Below, one piece after another: positions 48,001 to 60,478 of a DNA stretch of 64,000 bases. The stretch is taken from contig CAJNOQ010000175.1 of assembly GCA_905250885.1 (NCBI GenBank), positions 1 to 64,000 on the forward strand, read 5' to 3'. The translations under genes were made by a program, and so were the position numbers. Source of the stretch: Didymodactylos carnosus (Eukaryota; Rotifera; Eurotatoria; Philodinida; Philodinidae). Numbering within the stretch: position 1 is the first letter of the stretch; every line of letters begins with the position of its first letter. Below the pieces are notes generated by a model. The model saw nothing but the letters and a program-made list of their open reading frames with translations. It had not been told where the DNA came from and ran no database searches.

Positions 48001-51000
48001 TCTACATTAAACTTTTTGTTTTTAAGTGAGAAGAGTATTTAATTAAAAAAAAAGAAAAGTTTATCTTTTAGTGCAAAGATAGTATGAGTTTATTAGTAAC
48101 TTAAAGTAATCATCTTCACTGAAATGAATTTATATAAAAAATTGAGATATTTTTTGATTTAAGACAACAATTTTATCCAATATTCGTCTATTTTTATTTC
48201 TGACTGGTGTTATTATTTAATGTTGTTCTACTGCTAATATATACTCTTCCTCAATTTGATTTTATTCATAATTGCTCTCTTTATAAATGATATTTTATTT
48301 AAGTTGACTTTAGACTGAAGTATGTGCCTGTATTTGCATTAGTTATTTGGCATGTGTTACATATCAGTTTTCTAAAAAAAAAAAGAAATTGTGCTTTTTT
48401 TGCTTGAGAAATTTTTTTCGCCTTCGCATTCATTTAGTTAATAATAAATGAAATAACGTCATTATTCGATTAAAAAGACCTCGAAGCAGCTAATGTCCAT
48501 AAGAGAAAAAAGACGAAATTTGACCTTTGACAACAAAAAATAAAATCATGGTATCTTCAAACAAAAAAAGGAAATAGAAATTGGAAATACTGCTGATGAT
48601 AAGGAAGAAGGGAGGAGGATAACACCCCTTCTATAAATATCCCATTCAATAAGAGGAAAGAGAGTAGCCGTTTTTTTTCCGATTTTTTTTTTTCTTTCTT
48701 TGTCTTGTATACATATTTTTGATGAGCAAACAAAAGAATATGAATGAATACATGTTTTAAGTCGATTAAAACATGCAGCTAATAATGAATAGAGTAGATC
48801 GAATGTATTGATCTTTTCTTTCTATATATATGTGTGTATGCATATCATCATCATTGTCATTGAATCCGATGTTTCTATTATATTGTATTTTTATATTTTT
48901 GCCTTTTTTATTTTTTAGCAACGAGAACGTGTAGCTGGAACAATACATCGACAAGAAACGGTTGATTGTTTAAGAAAGTTTAATGCAAGAAGAAAATTAA
49001 AAGTAAGTGGATGAATTTTTCTTCTTTTCTTTTTGTATGCTGAAGGGCAAGAAGGGATGATTTTTTCTTTGACGTTTTATGAAGTCAACAGTTGATACAC
49101 AAAAATAATCGTAATCGATTTTTTGTTTTTTGAATAATCTGAAAAAGGATTAGTGTCGTCTCATCATTCTAATACAACTACATATTGAAAGTATACCGTT
49201 CTATTTTTGTCATTTGAATGGTGCAGATTTTTTAAATTAATATGTGTGATGCGTGCAATCAAATGTTAATTAGCATCTATAAATCAGAAAACCATTGACA
49301 CCTACCTTATCTTTTACTGTCAAAAATTATTCTATATGGTATAATTTTTTGTTTTTTTGATAAAAAGAATGTATATGTGTTGGTAAATGCATCCACGGAT
49401 ATCATAGTCGTTTTCGATTAACAATCAAGACATTTAAAAATGATGAACAAATTTCCTTCATTGTGTATTAACTAAGAAAATTCTTCTTCAATAATAAATA
49501 ACAGATTTATTTTGAATCTTTTTTTAAATAATTAAAGTTACTATATTCTCTAGGAATTATTCTATGATCATCCGATGACGTGGTCTTACGTTCAAACTTT
49601 TAGTAAGTCATGAAAAAGAGAATAACGTCATAGAAAATAGAGACACCCGTGTTTTTTTTTGTGAGTAAAAGCATAAACTATATAGTTACTAATTCTCGTC
49701 TTGTTTACTCTATAATCATCTCAATTTCAAAAGAATTTTTTCCATAGTAGTGTTTGGTCTATGATTTAAGTTTTTATAAAACTAGAGTCTATTTTTACAC
49801 TGTACTTATCATAGATAAATTATCATTTGATAGAGAAAATCATTTTAATATTGATGATCTATCCGCAGTAGTTTATAAAGCTTAAAGGTAAAATATAATT
49901 TATGCCTTAATGACAGAAAGAAATAATAGTTTTGACAATCAACTGTTGCTTTTTTTTGCTCGCATTCTTCTCAGCTGATATTCACTTTTTCTCTTCTCGC
50001 ATTGTCGTTATCCTTCTCTTCTATTGTTTTTTGTTTTTTATAATGATAAATCTGTATGTATTGAATTGAATATTAACTCTCTGCGTGTATATATATCTTT
50101 CTATATATATATATATGTAATGCTCTGATTTGTTTTTATTGTTTTAATGCCATTTTTTCTCTCGTATTTCTTCAACTATTTCTTCATATATAGACAGTAG
50201 TACTATTAGAAAACAAAAAAAAAAAGAAAAATATTAATGAATATACATGAATAATTTGCACAATCATTGTACCGTTCGAAAAAACATTTGTCAAAAAATA
50301 GTTGTAGAGGAGAAAAGTCTAAGTCATACACAGGGCTGCAAATAGCAGGCCAAACATTAGGGGAGTGTAAAACAAATTTTCTCTCTGAGATAGTGCAAAT
50401 TGATAAAAAAAAACTTTTGTACGAAGAATAATTGATAAAATAACGACAGGTTTTTCAATTATTCGGGGGCGTGTGTACTCTTCTACATCCTCCCGTTGTC
50501 TGTGGTCTTGATCATACATTCGATAAAGCTATATCGATCGTCTATAAAAACATTTTTTTCCACCCAACACTTAATTACATAGCTGACGAAAAAAACAAAT
50601 AGAGAAGTTTTAGGGATAAGTAATCGTAGTTAGAGTTTATTTGAGTCCAACACGAGATCTTCGATTTGTTAGATCTAAATTGACGTATGTTCTTACAAAA
50701 CTAAGTGAGCAGTTCGATATTCCTTATAAAAACGAATCGATTGATATATAATAAACTGAAATTAATAAGCCTTTTTCCCTAAAAATACACATATTTAAAT
50801 TTTTCTAACAACCGAGTTTTGTAGAGCAAACATTTTTCTACAAACTAGTCAGAAAACTCAAATTATTGACTACAAATTTCTATAAATTTGAATACAAATT
50901 CATCTGAATATTAGTTTTAAGAAGATATGTGCAGCTAAAATCTCGATATTTTATATTATTTGAATCATTTCTTTAAAATAACAAGTAAAAATGACGTTAT

Positions 51001-53573
51001 CTCTTCACAGTTGTGTTTTTATTTCAAAACAACTAAAATAATAAAAAAAAAATTATTTATCAAAATCTATTGAATGAAACGGATCTAAATAGATGAAAAT
51101 ATTTTTATCATAAGTTTTGTTTAAATATGTATATATTGTATGACAAAAATATTAACAATAATTATCATGAAATCCTTAAATATTTCTCAAGTAGTTATAA
51201 TGAATTAATTGAAGATTGTCTTTATGAGAAGAAAAAAAAGTCATTATTAAATAATTAAAATATATTTTTGTTTTTCTTCTAAAATGCTTAATTTCAAATA
51301 ATTCATTACGTTCATTTTTCTAACATAATCTGCTATTTTAGGGAGCCATTTTATCTACAATGTTTGTTAATCGAACATTAATACCTAGTAAGTAGACAAC
51401 AATAATCTCGTATTATTTTCTTTCTTTTGCTTACTATATATATTAAATAACGTTTGCTATTGCTAAGCTAATATATATATATATATATATATTATTGTCC
51501 GTCTGTCTATGTGAGTTTTGTATGTTGCACAAAAATCCGTTAGTTTAAAATATTATATGTCCAGTACAAATACAAAACTCTTTTGAAAAAAAAAGAAAAA
51601 AGAAAGAAGCTTTCTTAAGATGCATGTTATTATTTATTTTTTAAAATAATTCATTTAAAGAAAAATAATTTTCGAAAAACAAAAAAAAAATGTTGTTTGC
51701 TCTCTCTCATTCTCTTTATTTTTTTTTAATTTTGATCAGTTTATTAACGTATTCAAAAATGTATCATTCATATAATTTTACACCATCTATTACTGCTTTG
51801 GCCTACTCGTACTTCTCTTGTCATCACTACTGAATATTTGCTAATTGTAAACAAATTGATCAACTTAAGCAGTTAATCGAGAAATAAGTTTATCATATAA
51901 ATTTAACTCGAATGAGAACAGTTTGCATTTCTTGAAATACAAACATGCTTAATCGTCCATATGAGTTTTCTGTTTTATATCTGAAAATGTTTAGTAAAAT
52001 ATTAAACTTTTTCAATACACCCAAATTATTTTTCTCCTCTTTTTTTTTCTGTTTAGAAGCTACAACACATCCATCTTCGAAATAGAAAAATAAAGGGTGT
52101 GGCTTAGAATTTGAAAATAATGAGAATGAAGAGAATCAACAACATTTTTTTGATGGTTTTTTAATTGTATTTTTTTGTTTTTGTTTTTCTATGGTGGTGT
52201 ATTCTTTAACACCTTACCACTATTACTACAGAAAGTAATAGTTATAGACGTCTAAAATAATATCTTACGTCTGTTTTTTCAATTAATTTTCCCTCTGTTT
52301 AAATTAGTCAGTCGGTCAGACACTTATTCATTCAAATGTCTTTTTTAATCCAATCGAATGTTGTTTTGTGCAATATAATAATCTCTCGTTTTTATGTAAA
52401 GCTTTTTTGTTTAACTACAAACAATGAATAAACAATTTTTTGTGCATATCTATCTCGAATCCATCATTTTCAACAGATGGTTATTGATTTTGCCTACACA
52501 CAACACCGTTGTATGTGTATTATTTAGACGTTGGCATAATTGGTGGTAGCAGCAGCAGTAATAGTAGTCCAACTGCTACACCTCAAGTAGCAAAAGATGT
52601 GGCTTCTGCTATACTTTTTAATACTAATAATCTAGCTGATATTAGTAAAAAAATAACTTCACCAATAACGAGTCCAACAGCGGCATCAGCAACACTTGCC
52701 GCTTTGTCAAACATAGGAGGAGGTACGCAACAAAAATAAAAAACAACAATTTGGGTGTGCGGTGAAATTGGTTTTGTTTGGATATATTTGTGTATCATCA
52801 TGCTTTAGCTTCATTATATGTTATTTCAATGCTTGCTCATTTTGAGTATGACAAAAAATAGTCTAATTCTACTATCTTGCTTTTTACATAAATCTCATAA
52901 TCTCATAATTACAGTGAATTTTTCTTCGATAATGCGAAATTTCGAAAAAGAGTTCGATGTTTTATCTTGTTTGTCAAAGAAGTGAAGAAAGATTTAGAGA
53001 ACGATAGTAGCATGTGAACAGACAGAAAAGAATTCATAAGGAAAATAAACACGTGTATTATTTATCTTCCTATACTCCAAAAACAAAACAAAAAAAATTT
53101 CGATAAAATTTCCAAGTACTGGTTCGACACTTGTCAAATACCAGTACACATTGGCAATGTTACACTGAAATTTTTGTTTTTGCAAAGGGAGACTGTTAAA
53201 GAAGGTACGAAAACAGAAACCCCAAGTTATGTAGCTTTCCATTATAATTATTAGATGAGTTAATCTTGACATGAATTATATTCATTGACCGAAATTCCAG
53301 TATAACATTTTAGGGAAAATATATCCATTATAAGAACAATTAATAATCTATGTCATTCGAACTCCTACTATGAAAAAAAAATATATTATATATATTAATC
53401 CATATTTGGAGTGGTAGTGGAAAAAAGTACTATACATTATTTTTTCCCCCTTTCTTTATCTATAAAATAAAAAATATATATATGTCGTGGTGTATGTGTG
53501 TATGGTCATTTTATTTTTAATATGTATATATCTGGATATATATATATATATATATATGAGTAATAAACTTTTT

Positions 53574-53625
<52 letters not shown>

Positions 53626-56326
53626 AATTTGGTGGGAATTGTTTAAAAGTTGTTTTAATATTATGTTTTTTTTAATTTTCGAAAATTATTTTTCTTTAAA
53701 TGAATTATTTTAAAAAATAAATAATAACATGCATCTTAAGAAAGCTTCTTTCTTTTTTCTTTTTTTTTATTATGAGACAGAAAAAGAAAATAGATCATTG
53801 TCTCGGCATGGTGTATAACGTGTGTGCATATTCTGGTTTGTTTAAGTAACAAAATAAAAACAAAAATGAAAGAATAAAAAGAGAGTTTTTATACGTTTGT
53901 TTTTTTTGAATTTTCTAAATATTAAAGTGTTCTTTTTTATCAAATGTCAATGGACATTGATCAAGAAGGCAAGTGAAAAAAGAAGTGCATTTCATTTATT
54001 ATTTTTCCATATTGATTATCTTCCTGCTTGTTATGATTACTTTGCATGACTACGATTTTGTTCATTTTTAAATTCATATTTAACTTAATACATTAAAAAT
54101 TAAAACTTTTTTCATACTATTTATTTCAGGTAATCGTTCAAGACCACCAACACAAAGTGGAAGTACTGTGAAAGAATCAGCTGATAGTAACAATGCAACA
54201 ATTGATGACAATGAAGCAGATCGAAATGAACGTTTCAGTATGTGAAAATTTTTTTAATAGAATAATAACAAAGATAAACTAAAACTTTATTTGACTATTT
54301 TGCGAAATTTTTGACCGTCTAAGTGTATGAAGGTAAATAAAACACACCTATTTTTAGCCGTTAAAAAGCAGCCAGTGAAAGATCATATGGCTACTTCTAA
54401 TTCAAGTAAGCAAAGTTACTGCTCGAAATACTTTATATTTGTTTTGCATTTAATTACAACGGGAGCGCTCGTCATTGACGATGGTGGTTTCTTTTTTTAT
54501 CACAAAATAATTTTAAAAAAAAAAGATTAACAACATTGTCATGTGCATCATTATGCTATAATTAATTGTTCGTATGCTTATCTTTTTCTTTTATAATCAC
54601 AGACACGACCTACTCATACACAGACCACACATTCTTCTTTCGTTTATTAGTTATATTCGAGATGAGAAGTCTGCGTTTGTTGTTCAACTAATTGCATTTA
54701 AGTTTTTTTAAGTGAAAATGATTATAGTTAGTGTCGAATTTAGACTTCACGCACTGTCTTTGATCCCTTCTTTTTCTGCTTTATGTTTATGTCTTTAGCG
54801 TAAAAAAGATCAGATCGTTTGATGCTCAAACTAACCATTTTTTTGTCTAAATGAGAATAATTACATCTTGTTTACATGATACGATGTTTATAGATAAATT
54901 TTATTTTATTTAGCCAATATCAACTGAAAAATCATTTTGTGAATGAATATGTTTTGTAGTTCAGTGAGAACTCATTGATTAAATTACGTTTTCTTCTCGT
55001 ATTCATCCATATGTGACTAAGATTTATAGTTGTAGTATAGTCACACGACAGCATTTTATCAAAAAGTTAAAGCATCAATGTTCATTATTTTAATTTTTCG
55101 AATATTATTATTTCATTTTGGTTAAATTTATTCTTGTTTCTATAAATCGGTATATTTTTTATTATCTCTTTCTATTTAGATATTGAAATAACAAAAGTAA
55201 CTGAACAACTTTTACAAGCAATTGCCAATAATGATTATGAATTATACAAGTAAGTCTTATTTCTATTTGAAATAAACGTAAAAATAATGATTTTTTTTTT
55301 TGTCTAAATTAAGATCGTTATGTGATCCAAAAATTACGTGTTTTGAACCAGAAACAATTGGAAATCTTGTTGAAGGACTTGATTTTCATAAATTTTATTT
55401 TGAAACAGGTATATATTTTAAACTTTCTATCATAGTTATTTAGTAATAAGTCATTATCCAAGTGTTTCTTGTGAAATTGAGTTCAATATTGACCTTTAAT
55501 ATAGGAAAATTTTCTCGTTCTGATACAGGTGCGTTATTCTCTGTTGTAAAAAACTCATTTTAATTTTTCTTCTCACTCTTCTACAATTTGCACGTCACTT
55601 TAATGATCGATCAGGATTGTATTTGTTGTGATGTGCTCCTAAGTTTTATGTTATATATTTTATTTTTGTTTTTTTTGTAATTTTTTTATCTTGCCTAAAA
55701 TCTAGGAGAATTTTTTTTATTCAAATATATGTAGTATATGATTTCTGTGTGGAAGAATGAAACATGAAAATTTGCACTATAAAATTTATCTTAGAGTGAA
55801 TAACTTGTTTGATTTGTACCCATAAGTGGACGAACAGTCAACATTGTTTACTCATCGTCAATCGAAAATAAACATTTACCTTTTTTTACTTTCATAATTT
55901 GCGTTTGTTCGTTATTATTGTTGTTGTTTTAATAGTGATAGTTATGTTCAATTTGTTTTAGTTCTATCTGCGAAAGCAAGTAAGCCAACGATTAATTGTA
56001 CAATGTTAACTCCTGTTGTTCATACATTGGGTGAAGATTCAGCTTGTATTGCCTATGTTCTTCTACTGCAATATCTAGACAGGTATGTATAGTTTTAGCA
56101 ATTTTATATGAGAAAACTTCATTGGTGATATTAATTTTGTTAAACTTCGATAACTTTACAAGATATTTGTCATCAAATTCCGTTTATATTTCTTTTACTT
56201 AGAAATGGTCAAGCTCAGAGTATTCGTACAGAAGAAACTCGTATTTGGCATAAAAAAGATGCACGATGGCAATGTGTACACTTTCATCGGAGTGGACAAC
56301 CGATATCCGCTATTAAAAGCTCGTGA
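42093..56326 (+). CDS. CAMK2: calcium/calmodulin-dependent protein kinase II, 20 exons
   Basis: Exons: 42093-42172, 45691-45785, 45862-45921, 45985-46039, 46108-46173, 46256-46328, 46772-46817, 46890-46946, 47009-47092, 47152-47369, 48919-49002, 51342-51387, 52528-52722, 54130-54237, 54358-54405, 55180-55249, 55314-55408, 55505-55528, 55962-56082, 56203-56326. All junctions are GT-AG and in phase; 582 aa. The kinase follows animal CaMKII closely: GAFSIVRRC loop, FAAKIIN lysine, [53 protein letters not shown]. The regulatory segment [19 protein letters not shown] keeps the autophosphorylation threonine (human Thr286) and is followed by the calmodulin-binding exon ([15 protein letters not shown]). 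A variable linker of about 120 residues (exons 13-15, Ser/Thr/Asn-rich) leads to the hub domain that makes the dodecamer ([39 protein letters not shown]). Exon 18 is a 24-nt microexon and exon 15 is a 48-nt in-frame cassette. Intron 1 is 3.5 kb. The enzyme decodes calcium signals in neurons and muscle. Confidence 0.95.
43666..44059. mobile_element. 394-bp foldback MITE in CAMK2 intron 1
   Basis: Ends TAGGTATACATCAGTTCTAG (43666 on) and CTAGAACTGGTGTACACCTA (to 44059) are inverted copies, and the arms stay alike for about 110 bases, including AAAACTTTTATTACTTGGTA and ACATCTCATTTTATAGAGAA. The centre (about 43780-43945) is unique AT-rich DNA. No coding capacity. The block around ACATCTCATTTTATAGAGAA also occurs in the larger foldback element at 4023-4964, so they belong to related families. 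A TA duplication, as for Tc1/mariner-derived MITEs, is possible but not certain. Confidence 0.75.
44114..44429 (+). repeat. simple repeats in CAMK2 intron 1
   Basis: Three microsatellites lie close together: (ATC)n at 44114-44134, (TG)n at 44196-44212 and (AT)n at 44408-44429. They are ordinary intronic microsatellites; frames passing through them are not genes. Confidence 0.7.
44723..44753 (+). repeat. perfect 12-bp hairpin in CAMK2 intron 1
   Basis: AAAGACTTTTTC and GAAAAAGTCTTT pair perfectly around a seven-base loop (GATGATA). It stands alone in T- and A-rich sequence, with no flanking repeat. Possibly chance in low-complexity DNA. Confidence 0.5.
46428..46506 (+). other. 79-nt stem-loop in CAMK2 intron 6
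   Basis: AGAATGAAAGATGAAGAAAA with AATG (46428-46451) pairs with CATTTTTTCTCCATCTTTCATTCT (46483-46506) at all but one of 24 positions (a G-T pair in RNA). The 31-base loop contains a further possible small stem (GACT/AGTC). A short direct repeat, GAATCTTTATTT, flanks the hairpin at about 46372 and 46507. Size and shape would suit a microRNA precursor, but the near-perfect arms and flanking direct repeats suit a tiny foldback insertion as well. Confidence 0.55.
49554..49602 (+). other. candidate alternative CAMK2 exon replacing the calmodulin-binding exon
   Basis: TTCTCTAG precedes a 49-nt open stretch that ends at TTTTA|GTAAGT. Its phases (in 0, out 1) equal those of constitutive exon 12 (51342-51387, 46 nt), so it can substitute for exon 12 but not be added to it without breaking frame. 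It encodes [16 protein letters not shown] in place of [15 protein letters not shown]. The regulatory helix up to RRKLK would remain but the hydrophobic anchor residues of the calmodulin-binding motif would be lost. Support is sequence only. Confidence 0.45.
51471..51492 (+). repeat. AT microsatellite
   Basis: Eleven AT units just upstream of the left arm of the 93-bp inverted repeat in CAMK2 intron 12. No coding meaning. Confidence 0.7.
51586..51678 (+). repeat. left arm of a perfect 93-bp inverted repeat
   Basis: The 93 bases here are, as I read them, an exact reverse complement of 53676-53768. The arm begins with a purine-rich run (A9 G A6 G A3 G), contains AAGCTTTCTTAAGATGCATG near 51608 and ends ATAATTTTCGAAAA. 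It lies in the intron after the calmodulin-binding exon. Confidence 0.85.
52057..52085 (+). other. possible alternative terminal CAMK2 exon (truncated, hub-less form)
   Basis: A strong polypyrimidine tract and TTTAG lead into a 29-nt stretch in the correct phase (1) after exon 12. It would add KATTHPSSK and a TAG stop; AATAAA follows within a few bases. The product would have kinase and regulatory segments but no linker or association domain, thus a monomer. Equally it may be a cryptic acceptor within a large intron. Confidence 0.3.
53576..53624 (+). repeat. T29-A20 homopolymer junction
   Basis: A run of 29 T is followed directly by 20 A. This self-complementary tract sits near the right arm of the 93-bp inverted repeat. 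Such junctions form from two opposed poly(A) tails or arise as an assembly error at a palindrome; the flanks are not inverted copies of each other. Confidence 0.7.
53676..53768 (-). repeat. right arm of a perfect 93-bp inverted repeat
   Basis: Exact reverse complement of 51586-51678 in my reading. The two arms are about 2.0 kb apart and enclose linker exon 13 (52528-52722), the possible terminal exon at 52057 and the T29-A20 tract. Perfect identity in AT-rich intronic DNA implies a recent duplication or ongoing gene conversion. Confidence 0.85.
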
Positions 56327-59300
56327 TAGAAAGAAAGCCACACGTTTTTATGATGAACAAATTTCGCTATATTGATTTTTGCTCTTTGTTGTTTTCTTCT
56401 TATATAGGAATATTGGCTCTCTATCTGTTTCTCTACTCTATCCTCTCGATCAACGTACATGTATTGCGGGCAAAACGCAACATGCATTGTTTCAACATTT
56501 TGCTCATTTTTATTTATTTTTGTTCGTGATTTAATCTATACCCATTTATCATTGTCACTTATTCCTTCTTATTGTTCTCTATTTTGACATTCATTCCTTA
56601 TTGATGTTGTTTATGGCTGCATTTTCTCATTGTGTATTTTCTTTTCTCTTGGATAACGTTTCGCTTTAAAATGAGTTACCTGTGTAAAAATGGAGTTATA
56701 TTCTTTTTCTGAACTCCACGTGTTCTCAGTCATTTATTAAACAAAATTGACTATTACCTTCACTACACACACAAAATAACCTTTGGACCAAAGCATTAAA
56801 CGTGACTTTTATCTGTTTTTCTCTCTTTACCTCTTAGAGTATTGTTCTTAACTCAGGATGCTTATAATGTGAACACTTGTTTCGAAACTACATACTATAT
56901 ACCGATTGAAAAACCGATAAAGCTACTGCTCCATTAGCAGTAAGCCATTTAAATGATGAGAGAACTATAAATATACAAGAAAAGAGAATTTGACAAATTT
57001 TTTCTTTGAATGTGTTCTTGTTTTTTCTTCTTCTTCTGTTTATCTACTAGGCAAGTGAATAGTTAATGTTGTTTCTGTTTGTTGTCTCTTTGTGCTCGAA
57101 AACACATAGTCATTTTACACTTCTAAAATAAAAAATAAACTAACCTGTATTTATTGTTCGTTTGTCTGCATATTCTATATTTTTTCTTTTCCGACTAATA
57201 CAAGATTTCAATGTGCGAGAACTTTAACATATATAAACATATTCACATACTAGATTTTTTTCTTTTGTTTTCGTTTTTTTTGTTCTCGCAGTTTTTTGTT
57301 TGGATTATATCTACTTTTACAATCTTTTTTGTTTTTATCGGTGATGATAAAAAAAAATTGAAAAAAGTTTTGATTGTTTCTTTTTTATTAATATTCTCGA
57401 TGGAAAATAAATGTGTGGTTCCGCAAGCAATGCTGTAAAAACATATTTATAATAGCAAGAGCAAACATGTCACGAAAATATAGCATGATTATGCGCGAGG
57501 AAAAGGTTATATTTATAAAATTGTTTGTTAATTTCTAAAGTACATATTCTATTACTATACAAGAACTTACCGTTTCTTTTTGGAAATTGATAACAATCAG
57601 AAGCGGAAAAAAAATCATTTTAAATTTATTAAAGAAATGGTCGAAATACATTTTTTCATCTGATTGGTATAAAGATATTTGATCTCATTTGTATTCTGAT
57701 AGATTATCTATAGTATACTTTTATTGGATAATTTAGCTTTTTTTTTCTAGTTTGTCGATGGTTCTTTTTTTTATATTAATTTACTATGTCACAAAGTACT
57801 TGCCGTAACGTATTGTCGGTAAATGAACGATAAATTGTTGAGTTTATTGCTATTGATTGTCGTTTCGGGACAAGGATGTAGTACATAGATTTGTGCTATG
57901 TGATCGTTGTGTGTTGTTTACCAAATAGCATTAATAGATATTCTCTTTATTATTCGTTAGAACGATGCAGTTGGTTGACTGTCATCTTTTGGTTGTTGTT
58001 GTTGATGAAATAGCTGAGAAAAAGACACTCACAACCGTATAACATGCACGATATAAGGTATTTGATATTGACTTCGATGTTGTGGTTATGCTTGTCGATA
58101 ATGATGATCATAGTTGATTTGTTAGTTCTACGAATCAGAAAAACACCATGACATTTTAAGTTGACAAAAAACAATAGAAAAACTATATTTCACATTGGAA
58201 TTTAGTCAAGACGATAACGAGAAAGTCGATCATAAACTTATACGCATAAAAAAAAAGAAGAAATTATTAAACAGTTAGATCACAGTAAGTTTGTAAGAAC
58301 AGAAATGTTTATATTCATTCTGACGAATGTGTCATTTGAAAATGACCACTTTTAAATAATAATTGCCACTTCTAGTGCAAATATGTAAGCGAACCGCTTT
58401 GTATAATCGAGATAAATTCCAGTTGAAAAGTAAATACAATCATTCAATTAATCAAAACATTCAAATTACTAAATAATTTGAGAGATGTGACTGCAAATTG
58501 TACTTGAGATAATACTTTCAACTAAACTAGGCATGTAAATTGTTTGCAAAACATTAAGTTAGTATTTTAGATAGTATGTATGGAGATAAAAGTATTAAAA
58601 ATCAAACAAATACTGAGTGATCAAGTCTAAACAGCCGGACTTTTAGTAAATCAAATGACTTGTGATATGATCATATTAGAATGGGCGAACATGCAGTCGG
58701 TCTATGTAACAGTGAAAATGTAAAATTTCGCATGTTTATTAGAATCAAGTTCGTTGTGTACACAATTATCGATAGTTAGTATGTTGCAATATTTTATATT
58801 GTGTTAGTTTTGCTATGATTTATATGTACAATCTGATTGATGACTGTTGACATTTATTCTTGATTTATTGTATGTTATGACAAGAAAAACGATCAACAGC
58901 AATGATTATTTTCTCAATTTTAGCTTTTTTTCAAACAACATGGACAATTTGAGAATTATTAAAAATGTCTAATATCAAAACACAGAATTCATAATCAACG
59001 TTGATCAAAGTAATGATAAAATATTTTATTTGGTAAAGGTTGCACATATACCTGTTTATTCTCTTTTGCTTGTTTTTATCAGATAATGAAGGTTGGTACG
59101 TATTTCAGGTAAACTGGTTGAAATATAAAACAACGTTTAAACTTTCAAAATGATAATATTATATTCCATTGAAACGAACACTAAAAAGTAAAAATAATTA
59201 TCAATGTTTAACATTGTCACGTTAATATTTCATTTATTCTACTTTTAGTTATTTCTTGTCGCGATGTTGTTTTATCACGACATCCTAGTAGATATATATA

Positions 59301-59571
59301 GAAAAATCCGTTTACTATAATATCCATATTTTCAAACTGAATTTTCATTAGAAATGTTGATTAATCATTAGAACGTTGTCAGGAGAGAAGGGTAAGGTAA
59401 CTGAATTTTCTGATGTATTCTCACGGAACGTTTCACCTCACGCACAGATATCTGATCGTGATAAAAGACAGATGTATGTATAATATGAACTTACTAATTA
59501 AAAGGATTGGCACAAGATGAAGTCGAAGTTTCTATGAGAATGTTGTGAATTATCAATTATGGATAAAATCA
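56327..59571. other. gene-free intergenic DNA
   Basis: Begins with the CAMK2 3' untranslated region. No gene supported over the following 3 kb. Frames at 56284-56529, 57211-57438 and 57950-58174 are low-complexity (Phe/Ile/Lys-rich) without domains. No repeat or RNA gene was noticed. Confidence 0.45.
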
Positions 59572-59581
59572 GAAAAGGTCC

Positions 59582-60478
59582 CGGTGAAAATGCACAATGG
59601 ATCCCGTACACTGTAAGGTTGGAAATTATTCATAGAAAATGCTCGATGAATTTCAAAAGTAGGAATTCCTCGAAGATTTTCCACTTTATAGAAAATAAAA
59701 TTTTCAACAATCTAGAAAATCGTCCTTGAATTTCCATAAATAATTTTCAAACTGCTGGAAATTCGCCAAGGAATTTGCAGTTTATAGAAAATCGACGTTG
59801 AAGTTCTATAAATAATTCCCAAGAAAGTAGAAATTCCTTTTTGATTTTCTATATCTCCGAAAATTCCTTGGTGAGTCTGCATCGAGGGGCGGCGCGATCG
59901 GGTTGTATTTTGTGGCTGATCCCGCTCCATGCTTTTGAGGCATTCCTGGTGAACTTCCCCAATTTTGGGACCTTCACACTGACACTGTCTCTGCCTAAAT
60001 CAAAATTCTTACTAGCATAGGCAGAATTGTGATCTAAAGTAGAAACTGTCAAAGTTGATTTAAGTGTAATATGAGTGTCTTTACGTGACGCTCTTATACC
60101 TACACTGATTGCAAAACAAAAAAGGTGAATAAGTAATTCGTCTAGAAATTCTTGGGCAAATTTCCAGTTTCTAGAAAATCAAAAACGAATTTCGAGATTC
60201 TTGGGAATTATTTATAGAAATTCAAATGAAATTTCTATAAAGTCGGAGATTTCTCGAGAAATTTCTATAAACTCGAAATTCTTCGGCGAATTTCGAGTCC
60301 ATTTTCCATAAATTAGAAATTAATGCAAGGGTACAGTGCATACAAAAATTTAATAGGATCAAAGGCGATACGAGAGCCGACGAGATGGAAGTGAGAAGGC
60401 CGAAAAGGAAAACCGGGCTCTTTTATGCGTTTTTTATACAACTTTTTGTACACGGGATCCGTTCTGCAATTTTCACGC
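59582..60478. mobile_element. 0.9-kb non-autonomous TIR element
   Basis: The left end GGTGAAAATGCACAATGGATCCCGTACAC and the right end, inverted, are alike over about 30 bases: both contain TGAAAAT, GCA and GGATCCCGT (left 59582-59610, right 60447-60478). Inside each end come many short variants of TAGAAAATNGAAATTC and GGAATTATTTATAGAAATT, in both orientations (59620-59870 and 60140-60320). The core (about 59875-60110) is GC-richer and holds a 67-codon minus frame starting at 60052 (SVSVKVPKLGKF...), perhaps a captured gene fragment. No transposase. TIRs have drifted. Target-site duplication unclear. Confidence 0.6.
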
